This document shows positions 21,368-31,894 of a DNA stretch of 64,000 nt, one piece after another. The DNA is taken from assembly GCA_015179125.1 (NCBI GenBank), contig WHVA01000431.1, forward strand, positions 1 through 64,000. The letters are read 5' to 3'. The translations under genes were made by a program, and so were the position numbers. Positions within the stretch are counted from its first letter, which is position 1. Each line of letters opens with the position of its first letter. The notes below the pieces were generated by a model that did no database searches, had not been told where the DNA came from, and was given only the letters and a program-made list of their open reading frames with translations. The stretch comes from Gautieria morchelliformis (lineage: Eukaryota > Basidiomycota > Agaricomycetes > Gomphales > Gomphaceae).

Positions 21368-22254
21368 TCAGGGAGTATGAGTTGCACGACGTTTTCCACT
21401 CCTTGTTTTCACAGACAAAGAGTCATGATCCACAGAGGAGATAGTTTCATTGGATGGAACCTTCCTGGGAGGAGATGCTGATCTTCGCGGCGGATTGATG
21501 GGCACTTCCTGGTCATCATCTTCAACAACAGGAGCTGCGAATCTCCTAGAGCGGCGGCCATCCTTAGGTCCTCTGTGAGAGCCCAGATGGCCAGTGGCAG
21601 CAGCATTCAAAGTGCCTGCTCAAAGATTCACGCAACATTGTCCACTACAATTGCAAGGTTTCCCTGGTCATTGACGTCCTTGAGCAATCCATAAAAATAT
21701 ATGGCAGTGTTGGCGTTAGGAGTGGGCGTTCTGTTCCATCGAACAGAATTTCCACCATAAATGCATCTAAAAAACAACCAATCAGGACTTTGTATTTGGA
21801 AATGCTACTTAACAACATACCCCAACATAAATGATTTCATTCCATCTCAAACATAGTCTGACACTGCTAAGTCAAACAGCCTTGTCTTGGAATCTGCACC
21901 ATATTCCGCATTATTCACTACAGCCCCCACACCCCAAATGGCAACACTTGTGCCATTGGGAATGTTTTCTTCATAGTTGTCGCTGGCTGGGTCGCCAGGA
22001 TAAGGGACAATGGACGTCACATCCATTAAAATCTTTGAAGATGGTGGTGCGAAAATGCGGCCGAAAACTCGTACAATGGTGTCATCTTGCAAGAGAGAAT
22101 CGCCCGGAGGACTATAAACACGAAGCTGGAGAGGGACATTAGAGTCATTTGTAATTGGGAGCACGCTTTCATAAAACCAATAATACGTCGGAGAGATAGT
22201 CTGAAGACGGCCGCCTCGAATGCAGATGTTGCCTGTCAATGTGACAGTGGACAT
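21368..22254 (-). pseudogene. OB-fold-like fungal protein, one internal stop
   Basis: Exon 1 (22254-about 21799) reads from VTLTGNICIRGGRLQTISP through VVNNAEYGADSKTRLFDLAV. A TGA follows SDYV; the frame then continues DGMKSFMLG to a GTATGT donor. After an intron of about 55 bp the message resumes VRWNRTPTPNANTAIYFYG and ends at NLAIVVDNVA. A basic, Pro/Ser-rich tail (RRSASPPRKVPSNE, KTRSGKRR) follows in another frame to 21368. The pattern resembles a very common Agaricomycete family with RWxxTPxP strands that looks like an OB fold; single-stranded DNA binding is inference. It is co-oriented with the RepHel remnant about 2.4 kb away. Confidence 0.55.
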
Positions 22255-23296
22255 AAGTAAGATCCAGTGAGTGGGAGATGGACTGCAAACAGCTACTTAT
22301 ACACGTCGGCGCCTTCTTATTGTGCACTTAGAGCAAACGATTTAACAAACAACTTGATTACAACGCACTAGTACGTAAACGCTGATGACAGATCGTAAAT
22401 GAATAACACCACTCATTACAAAAAAAGATGCTGTCAAGACGCCAACCGTTAAGGAAAAGTATTAGTGATTCAGATTTAGTCACTGTAACGGACGTCTACA
22501 GAATGACACATTGTGAGACAGAAATGACAAACCTCAAAAGTTGTTGGTGACGTTCTTGGCTGTGAGCCGAAAAGCAGATAAACTGAGGCCCATCACCAAA
22601 AGTCCGAACAATAAACTTCATGCACCACCGTATCGATGCCTAGTCGATCTTCCAAATCTAGTCAAAGTACGAGGAGAAGCTCGCGGGTATGTGTCACGAT
22701 CTCACCTTAGAGAAAATGATAAGAATCCGATCCTGGTTAGACCTCCTCTGCTGGGGGAAGTCAACGCGATGATGGTTGATGTTATGCCAACTCCTCACCA
22801 ACCGTACCATCTACAAACTTTGTCCGCACGATCGGACGATTCCTCTTTTGACGTTCTAGAAGTTCTGGAGTACGACGTCGTCACATTACCATTGCCGGTG
22901 GAGGCGATGATACATGTGTCAAATCACATTGCGTGTGTGAGGATGCACCTTTTGCAAATCTTCAAAGGGTAGGCGACGACAATGAATTGACGAAGAAGCA
23001 AGGTAGGAAAGAAGGAGAGGGCATTCAAAATGTATAGTATAGGCCGGAATTTGTAGTCTTAGTTTCATTTGTAACTGTATAGGCTTACCGTGTTTTCTGA
23101 ATGAGGCTTTCTTCTTTCTACGTCCCTTCACGATAGCTGCATGGGCTTGACCCAGCCAGACGGATTTGTCACCACTCCAAACGACTGTCAGCAGTACCAT
23201 CACCTCATCTGGTACTTTTGACATCACCGTATAATATCCCACCAACAACATAAGATTACTCATCAAATTTGATGAGACATATTTGCCGAGAACCCT
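22255..23296. other. No supported gene
   Basis: A plus-strand open frame of 143 codons (22541-22972) and a minus-strand one of 115 codons overlap here. Neither shows family motifs or splice-site logic, so neither is called. Confidence 0.35.
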
Positions 23297-23700
23297 TCAG
23301 TCGATTAGCCGACATCGCAGCGGTCGAACGGCCAGGATGCGTGCAGGTCGCGCGTGTGGATGCAATGAAATCGCCTCCTCCAGGTCTTCCTGGCGACCGT
23401 AGTTCTTAAACCATGTCCAGAGTGCAAGTGCGAAGTCGTTGAGGGAGGTGGATCGGACAGGATGCAGTGCAGGGAGCAGCTGGAGTGCTTCTCGGTGCAT
23501 TGAAATCGCCTCCTCCAGGTCTTCCTGTCGACCGTACTCATCAAACTGTTCCGAGGGCACAACAGCGATGTTGTTGAGGGAGGAGGATTGCCAGGTGGCA
23601 GCTCGAGCGCTTCTCGATGCAATCAAATCGCCTCCTCCAGGTCTTCACGTCGACCGTACTTGTCAAACCTTGTCCAGAGCGCAATGGATCTTTCAGGATG
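23297..23700 (-). pseudogene. TPR-repeat fragment (CHAT/TPR-type)
   Basis: Three tandem units of about 132 bp (44 residues) with the consensus YGRQEDLEEAISLH...REAL, preceded by RSTSLNDFALALW. This is the extended TPR repeat seen in large arrays in Agaricomycete CHAT/TPR proteins. The nucleotide words CGCCTCCTCCAGGTCTTCC recur at about 23370, 23507 and 23630. A stop replaces the residue before LHREAL in the upstream unit, and frames shift between units, so it is a fragment with no start or CHAT domain. Confidence 0.85.
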
Positions 23701-24170
23701 CGGTGGAGGTCGCAGCTCGAATGCTTCTAGGCTGCACAGTTGCTATGGCTGCATATAGCAACTGTTTGGGACTCAGCTGGAAATACTGAGAGAGCCATCC
23801 TGCCGGACTTGTGGGTGCTTGGGTGACCATAAGTCCGAAAATGCGGCCACCGCCGAGGTGCCCGGCGGAGTTTGAAATAGAGCGCCCGGAACAGAGTTGT
23901 GGGTGCTAGAGGATCCACAACTCTGTAATGACAGACAAAAGGTAGTTTGAGCCATGGAGACTTTGGAAAAATAAGGAAAAATATAAGATAACTAGAGGAA
24001 TGTTTGAAAAGCCTTTCCCCAGTCATATTAACAGCATACAGATACTGTTAATTCTTCAAATATGTTTTTACATGTTGTCAAGACAAAAAGAAAAGACTAG
24101 GGCTGGTTGAGCAGCCTTCCTTGGCTGGTTGAACAGCCGTTCCCCTACAGTACCCCGGATCACCTTCCAT
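23701..24170. other. No gene seen
   Basis: Contains an imperfect inverted pair near 23735-23765 (ATAGCAACTGT and its complement) but no coding signal. Confidence 0.35.
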
Positions 24171-24903
24171 CTATTCCGACATTGCCCACAAAGATGGCTC
24201 AAGCCTCTTCTGCAACTCCGCTAGTGGATTCAGTTCCCACTCCGGTCCCTCATTAGCAACTCCATCCCCTCTGCCACTTGAAGCTCCTCAAATTGCGCTT
24301 GTTTCCGCCACCACTTTCCGCATATTGCAACGCAGGAAGATTCGACTGTCTTTCAGCTTCACCCTCCGATTGGGCTTCAGTCAAAGCTTCTTCTGCCTCA
24401 ACTTCCACTCCGGTCGATATGAGCTTAGTTATGGAAGAATACCACAACTTCCCCGATGTGCTCAACATGGCCAAAGCCGATAAGCCTGCTGAACATCGAC
24501 CTTATGATTTGAACATAGATTTGGAAGAAGGAGCATCTCTGCCCCTTGGACCGATCTACTCCCTTTCGCAAAGTGAACTCCAGACTCTCTGTGAGTTCAT
24601 CGATGAACATCTCAACATGGGCTTCATCCGCCCTTTGCTGTCTCCGCACGATGCTCCGGTCCTTTTCATCAAGAAGAAGGATGGATCTCTCCGCCTCTGC
24701 AATTTCCGCGGACTTAACTCCTCATGAAGAAGGATAAATATCCGCTTCCGCGCATTTCCGACCTCCTCAACACTCCCCGCAGAGCAAAGATCTACACCAA
24801 AATCGACCTCTGGCATGCTTATAGCACATGTCACCGACTGCTGATTGATGATGGTAATGAGCCCGTGCACGTTGAGCCCATGCACGCAGAGGGACTACCT
24901 CGG
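24171..24903 (+). pseudogene. Gypsy reverse transcriptase N-terminal fragment
   Basis: One frame reads HRPYDLNIDLEEGASLPLGP, then PHDAPVLFIKKKDGSLRLC and FRGLNS, the pre-RT and first RT motifs of Ty3/Gypsy pol. After a stop and a short overlap, MKKDKYPLPRISDLL and YTKIDLWHAYS follow, with the first catalytic Asp of reverse transcriptase. The residues after this do not match RT, so the domain is cut near 24850. It is a different family from the two chromodomain Gypsy elements in this window. Confidence 0.88.
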
Positions 24904-25320
24904 TAAGCAAACAGTCACACACGCAAAGCACAGGAAGAGCCAATGGCCAATACATTAGACAGACAACATCACATGCCACCAAAACAGATGAAAACATATG
25001 CAAACCCCTGCTACACCCAATCAGACAAATGCTGAGTAACACTTGTCTGACACGATAGCCAATGAAAGGCCAACAATGCAAAGTCTCACAATGTCACATG
25101 GGTGGAAAACACGGTAAACCACTGGCAAAGCAATCCAATGCCATCAAAACATAGCAAAACATATGCAAACCCCTGCGACACCCAATCACACGAATGCTGA
25201 GTAACGCTTGTCTGACACGATAGCCAATGAAAGGGCTACAAGCCAATCACATGGGTGGAAAACACGGTAAAACACTGGCAAAGCAATGCAAATGAAATGG
25301 TGTCGTATGCTTAATAGAAG
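24904..25320. repeat. Tandem duplication, unit about 165 bp
   Basis: A unit beginning AAAACATATGCAAACCCCTG at 24991 recurs at 25156. It includes AATGCTGAGTAAC, TTGTCTGACACGATAGCC and CATGGGTGGAAAACACGG. The second copy has a short deletion. No coding frame is apparent. Confidence 0.8.
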
Positions 25321-25640
25321 ATAGATAGATATACTATAAGAGTATTAATAACAACGTATAGGAATATATAGTAGTATTTGTAAGGAGAATAATAGATGTT
25401 ATTAGATGATTCTGTATATATTTAAAGATCTCAAAGATATATATACATATGAGAGAGTATTAGACTACAAGATAGAGTAACAGATACTTGGAGAGATACT
25501 TGTAACAGATATGAGTAGGAGTATTAGTATGACTAGTTATAATGAGAGAGTATTAGACTACCATATGGAGTAATAGTAGTTGTCTAGATATTTGTAATAT
25601 ATATGAATAGTTATAATGATATAGTGTATATTAAAAGTGG
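25321..25640. repeat. AT-rich degenerate repeat
   Basis: Low-complexity sequence with recurring GAGAGTATTAGACTAC, ATATATAT and TTGTAACAGATATGAGTA-like words. There is no coding potential. Confidence 0.6.
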
Positions 25641-25805
25641 GTAGAAAAATAAGAAGAGGCGTAAAAATAAGAAGAGGCGTTCTCGTCGGCGGAGCCCCGC
25701 TCAGGGAGGGACAAAAGAAAATTTATTTATATCCCAACAACAAGATTGGCATGTACTTTCATCCTCTTCTTTTCTATAATTTGAGAATAAAATGGGTGAA
25801 GCTAC

Positions 25806-26366
25806 AGGTAATAAAATGTTGTGAGCATCCGCCCCGTCTGGTTCAGGTCGACAGAAATAACTACAGGTTGGTGCATACATTCACATGTCGGGCAATGAGA
25901 AATGAGTCATACACAAACATGATACAAACATGCTGGGACGTACCACCACCCCTATGTCCATGCAGTATGAGCTGTTCTTCCCCTGTGTGCAGGTCCCAGA
26001 ACCGCATGCTCCGGTCATCCGAGGCAGATACAACCCATTGGTTGTCAGGTGACACATCAATGGAGTTCACGGCACCCTACATCCACACTAATTAGTATCA
26101 TGGTTTGCAAAGAGTGAAGATTTACAAGCCCAACAGCAAGCAAAGGAAGCAAAAGGAAACACAGGTGGCCACTCACCATATGGCCTGTAAACTCAACCAT
26201 ACACACACACACACCTTCATTCTGCCCACTCTTCTCTGTGGCTGAACCCACATCCTCACCCACTTCATATGACTGCCTTAATACCCCTCTCTGCACACTT
26301 CTTAGCAATGGCTCCAAATCCCAATACTTCAAGCTCCCCCCCGAGCCCCCACTGACAAGGCCGTAG
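25806..26366 (-). pseudogene. TUP1-like WD40 repressor fragment
   Basis: Three exons on the minus strand. Exon a (26366-26177) reads SGGSGGSLKYWDLEPLLRSV, then YEVGEDVGSATEKSGQN and CMVEFTGHM. Exon b (26076-about 25951) reads VNSIDVSPDNQWVVSASDDR, then FWDLHTGEEQLILHGH. Exon c (about 25853-25806) reads VISVDLNQTGRMLTT. These are consecutive WD40 blades with the long inter-blade insert seen in fungal Tup1-type corepressors. The 5' part is cut at 26367-26369, exactly where the inverted-duplication arm begins, and the 3' end is lost near 25806. Assignment to TUP1 rather than another WD40 protein is inference. Confidence 0.65.
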
Positions 26367-26399
26367 TGCTGTATGGGCGTGTTGTTATATAAGGAGATA

Positions 26400-28569
26400 A
26401 GCTATGCTGCCTTGTTTTTATTTTGTGCAGATTGAGTCCGGGGACGATGTGTGAGAGGACGGAAGCCGAGTTCGAAGCATTAATGAGACTGGCGGGTGAG
26501 ATCCTAGTTGGATCTGTGATCGTCGGTATCAACCCTTCGTTTATGCTGAGTTTAGCAGTTAGTATCCTATCATCAACATGTGAACCTGACACCGCACCCT
26601 CTCTGATGGTCAAGCTTTCTTTCAGTATTTTGCAGCTGAGTCTGCAAATTGTTCTGACCCATTTCGAGCTGGCGTATGTAAGTAATAGCTGTGCAACAAT
26701 CAGAAAAGAGATAGACACGGAGGTGTAGGTACCGATACGCATACCATGATTGAGCAAGCTGATTTTACTGCTCTCCTGATTGCTGATTGGCAGGGCACTT
26801 TTGAGCCGCGCATACCCATTTCTAAGCTCGTCGCTTCGTCTTTGTTCCGACTCCATTCGTTTAAGTCGTGTTTCTTCCAAATGTCGCTGAGTGGCACTAG
26901 AGCATCTCATTAGTCAGCATATTATGTCATAAGACGCTGTCCGTGCAAAAAGTATGGAACACCGCCTTGCACATTCTGCAAACCTCGTAGCTGAAACATA
27001 ATGGAAGTCACTCACTAGTCATTCCCCTCCCCTTCTTCCTCGTCACTTAGACCAGCATCCTGGTCTCTGACCTGGTGACGGGTGGCTGTGGCACTTTTGC
27101 GTGCCGCTGGTCGTGCTGACCTCCTCTTCCCACCGCCACCATCCGTGCTGTCACTATTAATACTACTAGTCAGGGCATGCTGGTACATGCTTTCAGGCCA
27201 AAAATTTCCATAGGTCAAAGTCGGCGGGATTCCGATATTAGGGGCTTCGACAGGCATCCCTGTGGAGCCGGAGGTACCTGTTCCCTGTTGTGACAAACGC
27301 AATTATTTCACTTCAAATCATTTATATATAAAAAGAAACTAATAAAGAAAGAAAAGAAAATCAAAAGAAAAATCAAAAGAAACAGAAATTATATTCATGA
27401 TAGACGTCGGTGCAGACGACGATCACATGAAATTTATGTCATGCTATATTACTCATAGATCGGGTGATATACAGGAGTTCAAGCGTCGACCACGTGCGGT
27501 CGATCAGGGACGGCGCGCCTATCGAGTGATGGCATCGGCCATGATATCGACAGGCGCCAGGCCATAGGCACCAAGGGGTGCGGGCACCAAACGCCGCAGA
27601 GAATAATAGACTGCGCAGGGGTACAGGGTGCTGTGGAGTGACCTGAGAAAGTCACCTGCAGTATACATTCTCAATCAGCTGCCCCACAAGAAGGGCACAG
27701 AAACAGCGGCCCCATCTCCAAGCCCAGCATATATGCTGGGCAGGGTAAACTCAGATCCATTTTCTATTTGAATCCCATGACACATCTGACTGATTACTAT
27801 CTTAACATCATGTGGACAGGGGCTTTGTATACTAGGTACAGATCTCTATTCCAAGGCCCAGACAATCCTAACACCATCCCCATCACCCCATGACTTTATG
27901 ACTATAAATTAGTCACCCCTTAGTTACAAAGTAGTTTTTCGACCCATCCATCCAATATCTTGAACACTACTAGTTACTATCAATATAGTATAAATAGCTA
28001 GTACAAATGTATGAACGAAATTATCCAGAATCGATTATTCTGCCTCCTGAAATTACTGTAGTCTTGTTTGATAGCTACAGAGCTCAGATCTTGATAGTTT
28101 ATTCCAAATCTTCGTTGAGAGTCTACTATCACTGTTTACTCTATACTACCTTAAAATCGAACGCTTTGATTTGACTATCCCTTGGATCGACACCACTTTT
28201 CTGTCGACACGGTCACGTGACCCTCATTCATCAGTGCTGGACGCGCCTCGAAGGGCTTAGTCAGCACATAGAAGAGAGGCGAACACAGTGGTTTCTATCA
28301 CTGAGCAATAGATTTCACTTTTTAAAAGGCACTAATTGACATCTTAATCTAAAATTCCCTGCGATGGGTGCCACTGGGGATACACTAGGTCTGAGGAACC
28401 TTCAAATATTTGATAGTTAGAACGGCTTGGTTAATGAATACTATGCCATACCTTGGAAGACACTGCGCTCGTAGCCAGTGAATATTTCAGATGAATCACT
28501 CTATAAATCGAACGAAAACGGAGGTGATGAATCAACAGCGAAGTCCGACACTTTAGGAGAGGAGTCCAT
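26400..28569 (-). pseudogene. bHLH transcription factor gene, right copy
   Basis: Same exon structure as the left copy, on the minus strand from an ATG at 28569. The basic region is intact here (MESEQRRSDELRNGYARLKS), with CGA at 26836-26838 where the left copy has TGA. The shared exon-1 TAG is also present. Exon 2 is interrupted by a 1,067-bp insertion flanked by TTCCCTG. So both copies are broken, each by a private lesion as well as the common one. Homology ends at about 26369 inside the putative last exon. Confidence 0.78.
27288..28354. mobile_element. Insertion of unknown class in the bHLH exon
   Basis: 1,067 bp flanked by a 7-bp direct repeat TTCCCTG (27281-27287, 28355-28361); the left arm has a single uninterrupted site. 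It starts TTGTGACAAACGC and ends CATCTTAATCTAAAA, with no clear TG...CA or long terminal inverted repeats and no ORF. It contains two CACGTG E-boxes, one in the 12-bp palindrome GGTCACGTGACC. It could be a solo LTR with eroded ends or a non-autonomous DNA element. Confidence 0.75.
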
Positions 28570-29249
28570 CTAAACTCAGATGTCGGCAAGGGAGGGGACG
28601 GCAAGCTGGAGGAGCCTCGCTAATTGAGGAATGATAAGTCAGTGGAGAGTAGGTTGTCCTTGGTAGCTAAGACCTACGGAGACTAGCACAAGGAGGACGG
28701 GGGACGCCTGTTGCACAGAAGGTTTATGAAGACGACTTGAAGCAGTAATTGAACAATAGTGGTACAGTGTCGGTGGAAACCTGGGTGGCTGTGGCAGAAA
28801 GAATAACAGTACAGGGGAGAGTAGAGAATAAGCAAAGATAGCAAGGCAGACGGCCAAGATGAGGATGATGGGGAGAGGGAAGGGGAAGAGGGGGGTAAAA
28901 GAGTGGGGTGGAGAAATGTCAAGTGCAAGGATGCCTCTTATGTACACCTTAGAGACGGGATGAGTCGAGAATGAACAGACATGAAATTGGGAAGCACCAT
29001 TATATATATTGATGCCTCGAGGCATCTCTGGTAAAGATGGTCAGCCATCATCCGTGGGGAGCGAAGTCTCAAGTTTTTGCTAAATATGTGGGGAAATGCC
29101 AGCATGTGGAAGAAGCAACCAGAATACAAATTTTTTTTCAGGTGTCTGGCAGATACGCTGGAAACATCATGAGAAGGTCATGTCCGTGCGCTGGAGGGGA
29201 CGGTGGGTGGTGGGGAGCCTGGGAGGGGAGGCTGTTAGTGTCATGTGAG

Positions 29250-30541
29250 GGGAGGTGTGTCATGACGCGTTGATTTCCCATAATTTCCCATACTCAGATG
29301 CTCAGTTCTCCTATTTTTTCACTCCACCTTCGTGTTTGTTCTAATCGCCATTGTCATGTTCGGCAACCGATTCTCGCTGTTCACGCCAATTACCATAGCC
29401 AGGCCGTCAAATGCACGATCGACGTCTTTGGACTGACTTAGCAGCCGGCACTGGGTCTACCACCTCGTCTGCTCGACCCTCTTCCGATGGTGTTCTGGTA
29501 ATTGGATTGTCATGACCTGTGTATTTCCTGCACCTTGTTATCCCCATTTCCCCTTTCGCTACTCCTCCCCAGTGTTCGCTCAGCTTCGCCCTCCACCTCG
29601 ACCTCTCCTCCTCTATGTCACCTCTGTTCACCATTCCTTGCATTTCGCTGAACAACCATTCGCTGCTCGCATTATTTGCCAGCAGGCACACCATCAAATC
29701 ACGATCGACATCCCTATCCGGCATGATGGCTCATCAGTAACTCCATCAGCTTCTCGATCCAACCCCCTTTTGGTGTTCATATGAGCAGGGTGCGTTCGTG
29801 GGACGTCCTACCCGTGGGTCGTGTGGGATCAACCCAGTAGATGAAGAACCCGTGCAGGGCAGTGTATATGCGGGCCCTAGGACATGATTTCGTACACAGG
29901 TGTCTTCGCCACCTTCACCCTCCATCGTTTCATGTTCTCCCTCTTCTCTCATTCTATTGTATGTTTATTTCATCTATGTTGTATCATGACTGCGCACCCC
30001 TATCCAACACTGACTCGTGACGGCCTCTTTCCTATTCGCTGATACCTTATGAGCATTCGATATAAGTAGTTTACATTCGCATGTATATTCCCCAGTTCAA
30101 TTATCATACGTCGTTCATCTTGTGCAAATTTGACCTCGCTGTGGTCATTGTCTTATGCCTTCTCTTGGAGATTCCCATCTTCGACTAGCAAAGGACTTGG
30201 GCATCACTGGTGAGTTCTCATACTTTATATTCATTACCTTAGCCTTCGAACTATTTTCTGTGCTGTTGGCGAAGGGCTCCGAAGGAGCACCTTCGCCAGT
30301 GAAGGGATTGTCGAGACTTAGACAGCCCTTCCATGAGACTTTGCATGTTACATTGTCAAGTGCCACGGGCTATTTCGCTACGACTGTAGATAGGGTGAGC
30401 CCCGTTCGGGCAACCCTCTTACATTGTAAACATTCATTGGTTCATCTATTCACCGAATGGCATACTTATTCGCACAAGTTATTCGGGCATTCGCTGTGTT
30501 CACTAATACACGATATTAACACCTAAAAACCAATCTTGACA
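29250..30541 (-). repeat. Repeat block D, copy 2 (inverted)
   Basis: The inverted counterpart of 10192-11240. It retains an internal segment of about 280 bp (29600-29870) lost from copy 1 but shared with copy 3. No coding frame. Confidence 0.7.
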
Positions 30542-30795
30542 AGGTGAACTGATGTTTGGAGTAGACAGGTAAAATGGGGAGTAATGCCATGAAAGATGAG
30601 GGAGTGGAGGGATGACATGTGCATACCATGCAACGGTGATGACGACGTCAGGGTTTGTCTGTGTCCCGGTCCGTGTCTGTGTAATGCTGCTCGTAACTGC
30701 CTAGTCGGTGTGCATGTTTGTCTTTGTTTGGTGAGTTCCTGATGTCGCTGCGCTAGATGAAGCCTTACTTCGCTCAGGATTATCAGCATCCGGTG

Positions 30796-31044
30796 TTGGA
30801 GTCAGGGTCGGTAAGCGTTGAACGCAGGGTCAAGTAGAATGGTTTATCAGCATCTAGTAATATAGTATTACTGGCCTTGGTCAAGCTTGACCGAGGCCCT
30901 ATATCTACTCGCTCCACAGTCGCTAATCCCTCAGTGAACTGACCGTTCACTGAGGTATGTGCAACCGTCCCATTACGCATCATAATGATATACTTACTAT
31001 GTTGTAGACTTCATTCCTAATAGATACTGCGCATAACCGCTACA
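30796..31044 (+). repeat. Copia-1 5' LTR, right copy
   Basis: TGTTGGAGTCAGGG ... GCATAACCGCTACA, about 249 bp, followed at once by the primer-binding site GGTTATGGGCCC (31045-31056). It contains GGTCAAGCTTGACC and TCAGTGAAC...GTTCACTGA palindromes. Confidence 0.65.
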
Positions 31045-31048
31045 GGTT

Positions 31049-31890
31049 ATGGGCCCCGCAGAGCCCACAACGTCTACCCCCACCTCCAAGTCGTTCGTCA
31101 TCCCGAAGCTGGCCAGGGACGGCACGAACAGGCTCACCTGAAAAAGCCAGACGTTAGCTCCGCTGGCGGCGACCTGTGGTGCAAAACGTCACCTCAAAGG
31201 GACTGCTCAGATCCCTCGCATGATCCCAACGTACCCTGACCGCCACATACTTGTTAGCAACTAGGGGCTATGGCAGGGAAGGTTGGGTAGAGTTCTTAGA
31301 AAGCTAGAATCAAATACACTCTCTCAGTGAATTTATTGTCACTGAGAGAGGAGTACAATCCTGTCTCAGAAGGCACATACGTGCACCCGGCCCTTTAGCG
31401 CCCAAGAGCTCGCGCGTCGAAGTCATTTCAAACTCCGCTGGGTGCAGCCGCCTGTGAAAATAGAAATAACAGAATGGAATGGAGAGATAGGGAGTGACTA
31501 GAAAATTTCGAAAATAAGCAGAGAAATGGATGCATGGTACAAGAACAATGTGAGAAACAATTGGAAACACCACACAATAAATTGAACATATTATGCTTGA
31601 TTTTGGTGCAGGAGAATAAATGCACCCAACAATACTCACAGACAAGGAGGAAGAGGACCTAGAGGAACTCGAGAAACGCTGGGATGACTACAATCAGCGT
31701 GAGACAGCGATAATGGCACAAATATTTACCACTATCCCCGATAGCATCCTCATCAAAGTCCGCAACCTAGCTACGGCAAAGGAGGTCTGGGAGGCCATAT
31801 GTGCAAAGCATGAGACAAGGGCACTCACAGTCAAAGTTTACATGCGACAACGCATGTACGAGCTGAAATGTGAGCACGAATCAAACGTCC
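31049..31890 (+). pseudogene. Copia-1 Gag N-terminus, right copy, split by a solo LTR
   Basis: Starts at the ATG inside the primer-binding site (MGPAEPTTSTPTSKSFVIPK). A TGA replaces the Trp codon of LTWKSQ at about 31138. A family-A solo LTR (31252-31631, target duplication ATACT) interrupts it at the HMLTDKEEED position. Reading resumes LTDKEEEDLEELEKRWDDYN to YELKCEHESN near 31885, where block D copy 3 begins. It is the mirror of the better-preserved Gag at 8451-9623. Confidence 0.9.
31252..31631 (+). repeat. Solo LTR, family A (copy 2, internally deleted)
   Basis: TGTTAGCAACTAGGGGC ... GCACCCAACA, flanked by ATACT (31247-31251, 31632-31636). At 380 bp it is about 108 bp shorter than the other copies. 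It lacks the segment between two copies of CTCTCAGTGAATTTATTGTC, consistent with recombination between those repeats. Confidence 0.92.
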
Positions 31891-31894
31891 GCAC

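Larger units (their letters stand above)
26369..31044 (-). repeat. Right arm of the large inverted duplication
   Basis: The inverted counterpart of 9628-13044. Its inner edge is at about 26369, against the TUP1-like fragment. It carries a 1.07-kb insertion in the bHLH gene (27288-28354) and about 280 bp near 29600-29870 that are missing from the left arm but present in block D copy 3. Similarity continues rightwards through Copia-1 gag to about 31890. Confidence 0.92.

Noticed and set aside
22541..22972. 143-codon plus-strand frame
   Set aside because: No motif, no start context, and an equally long overlapping frame on the other strand.
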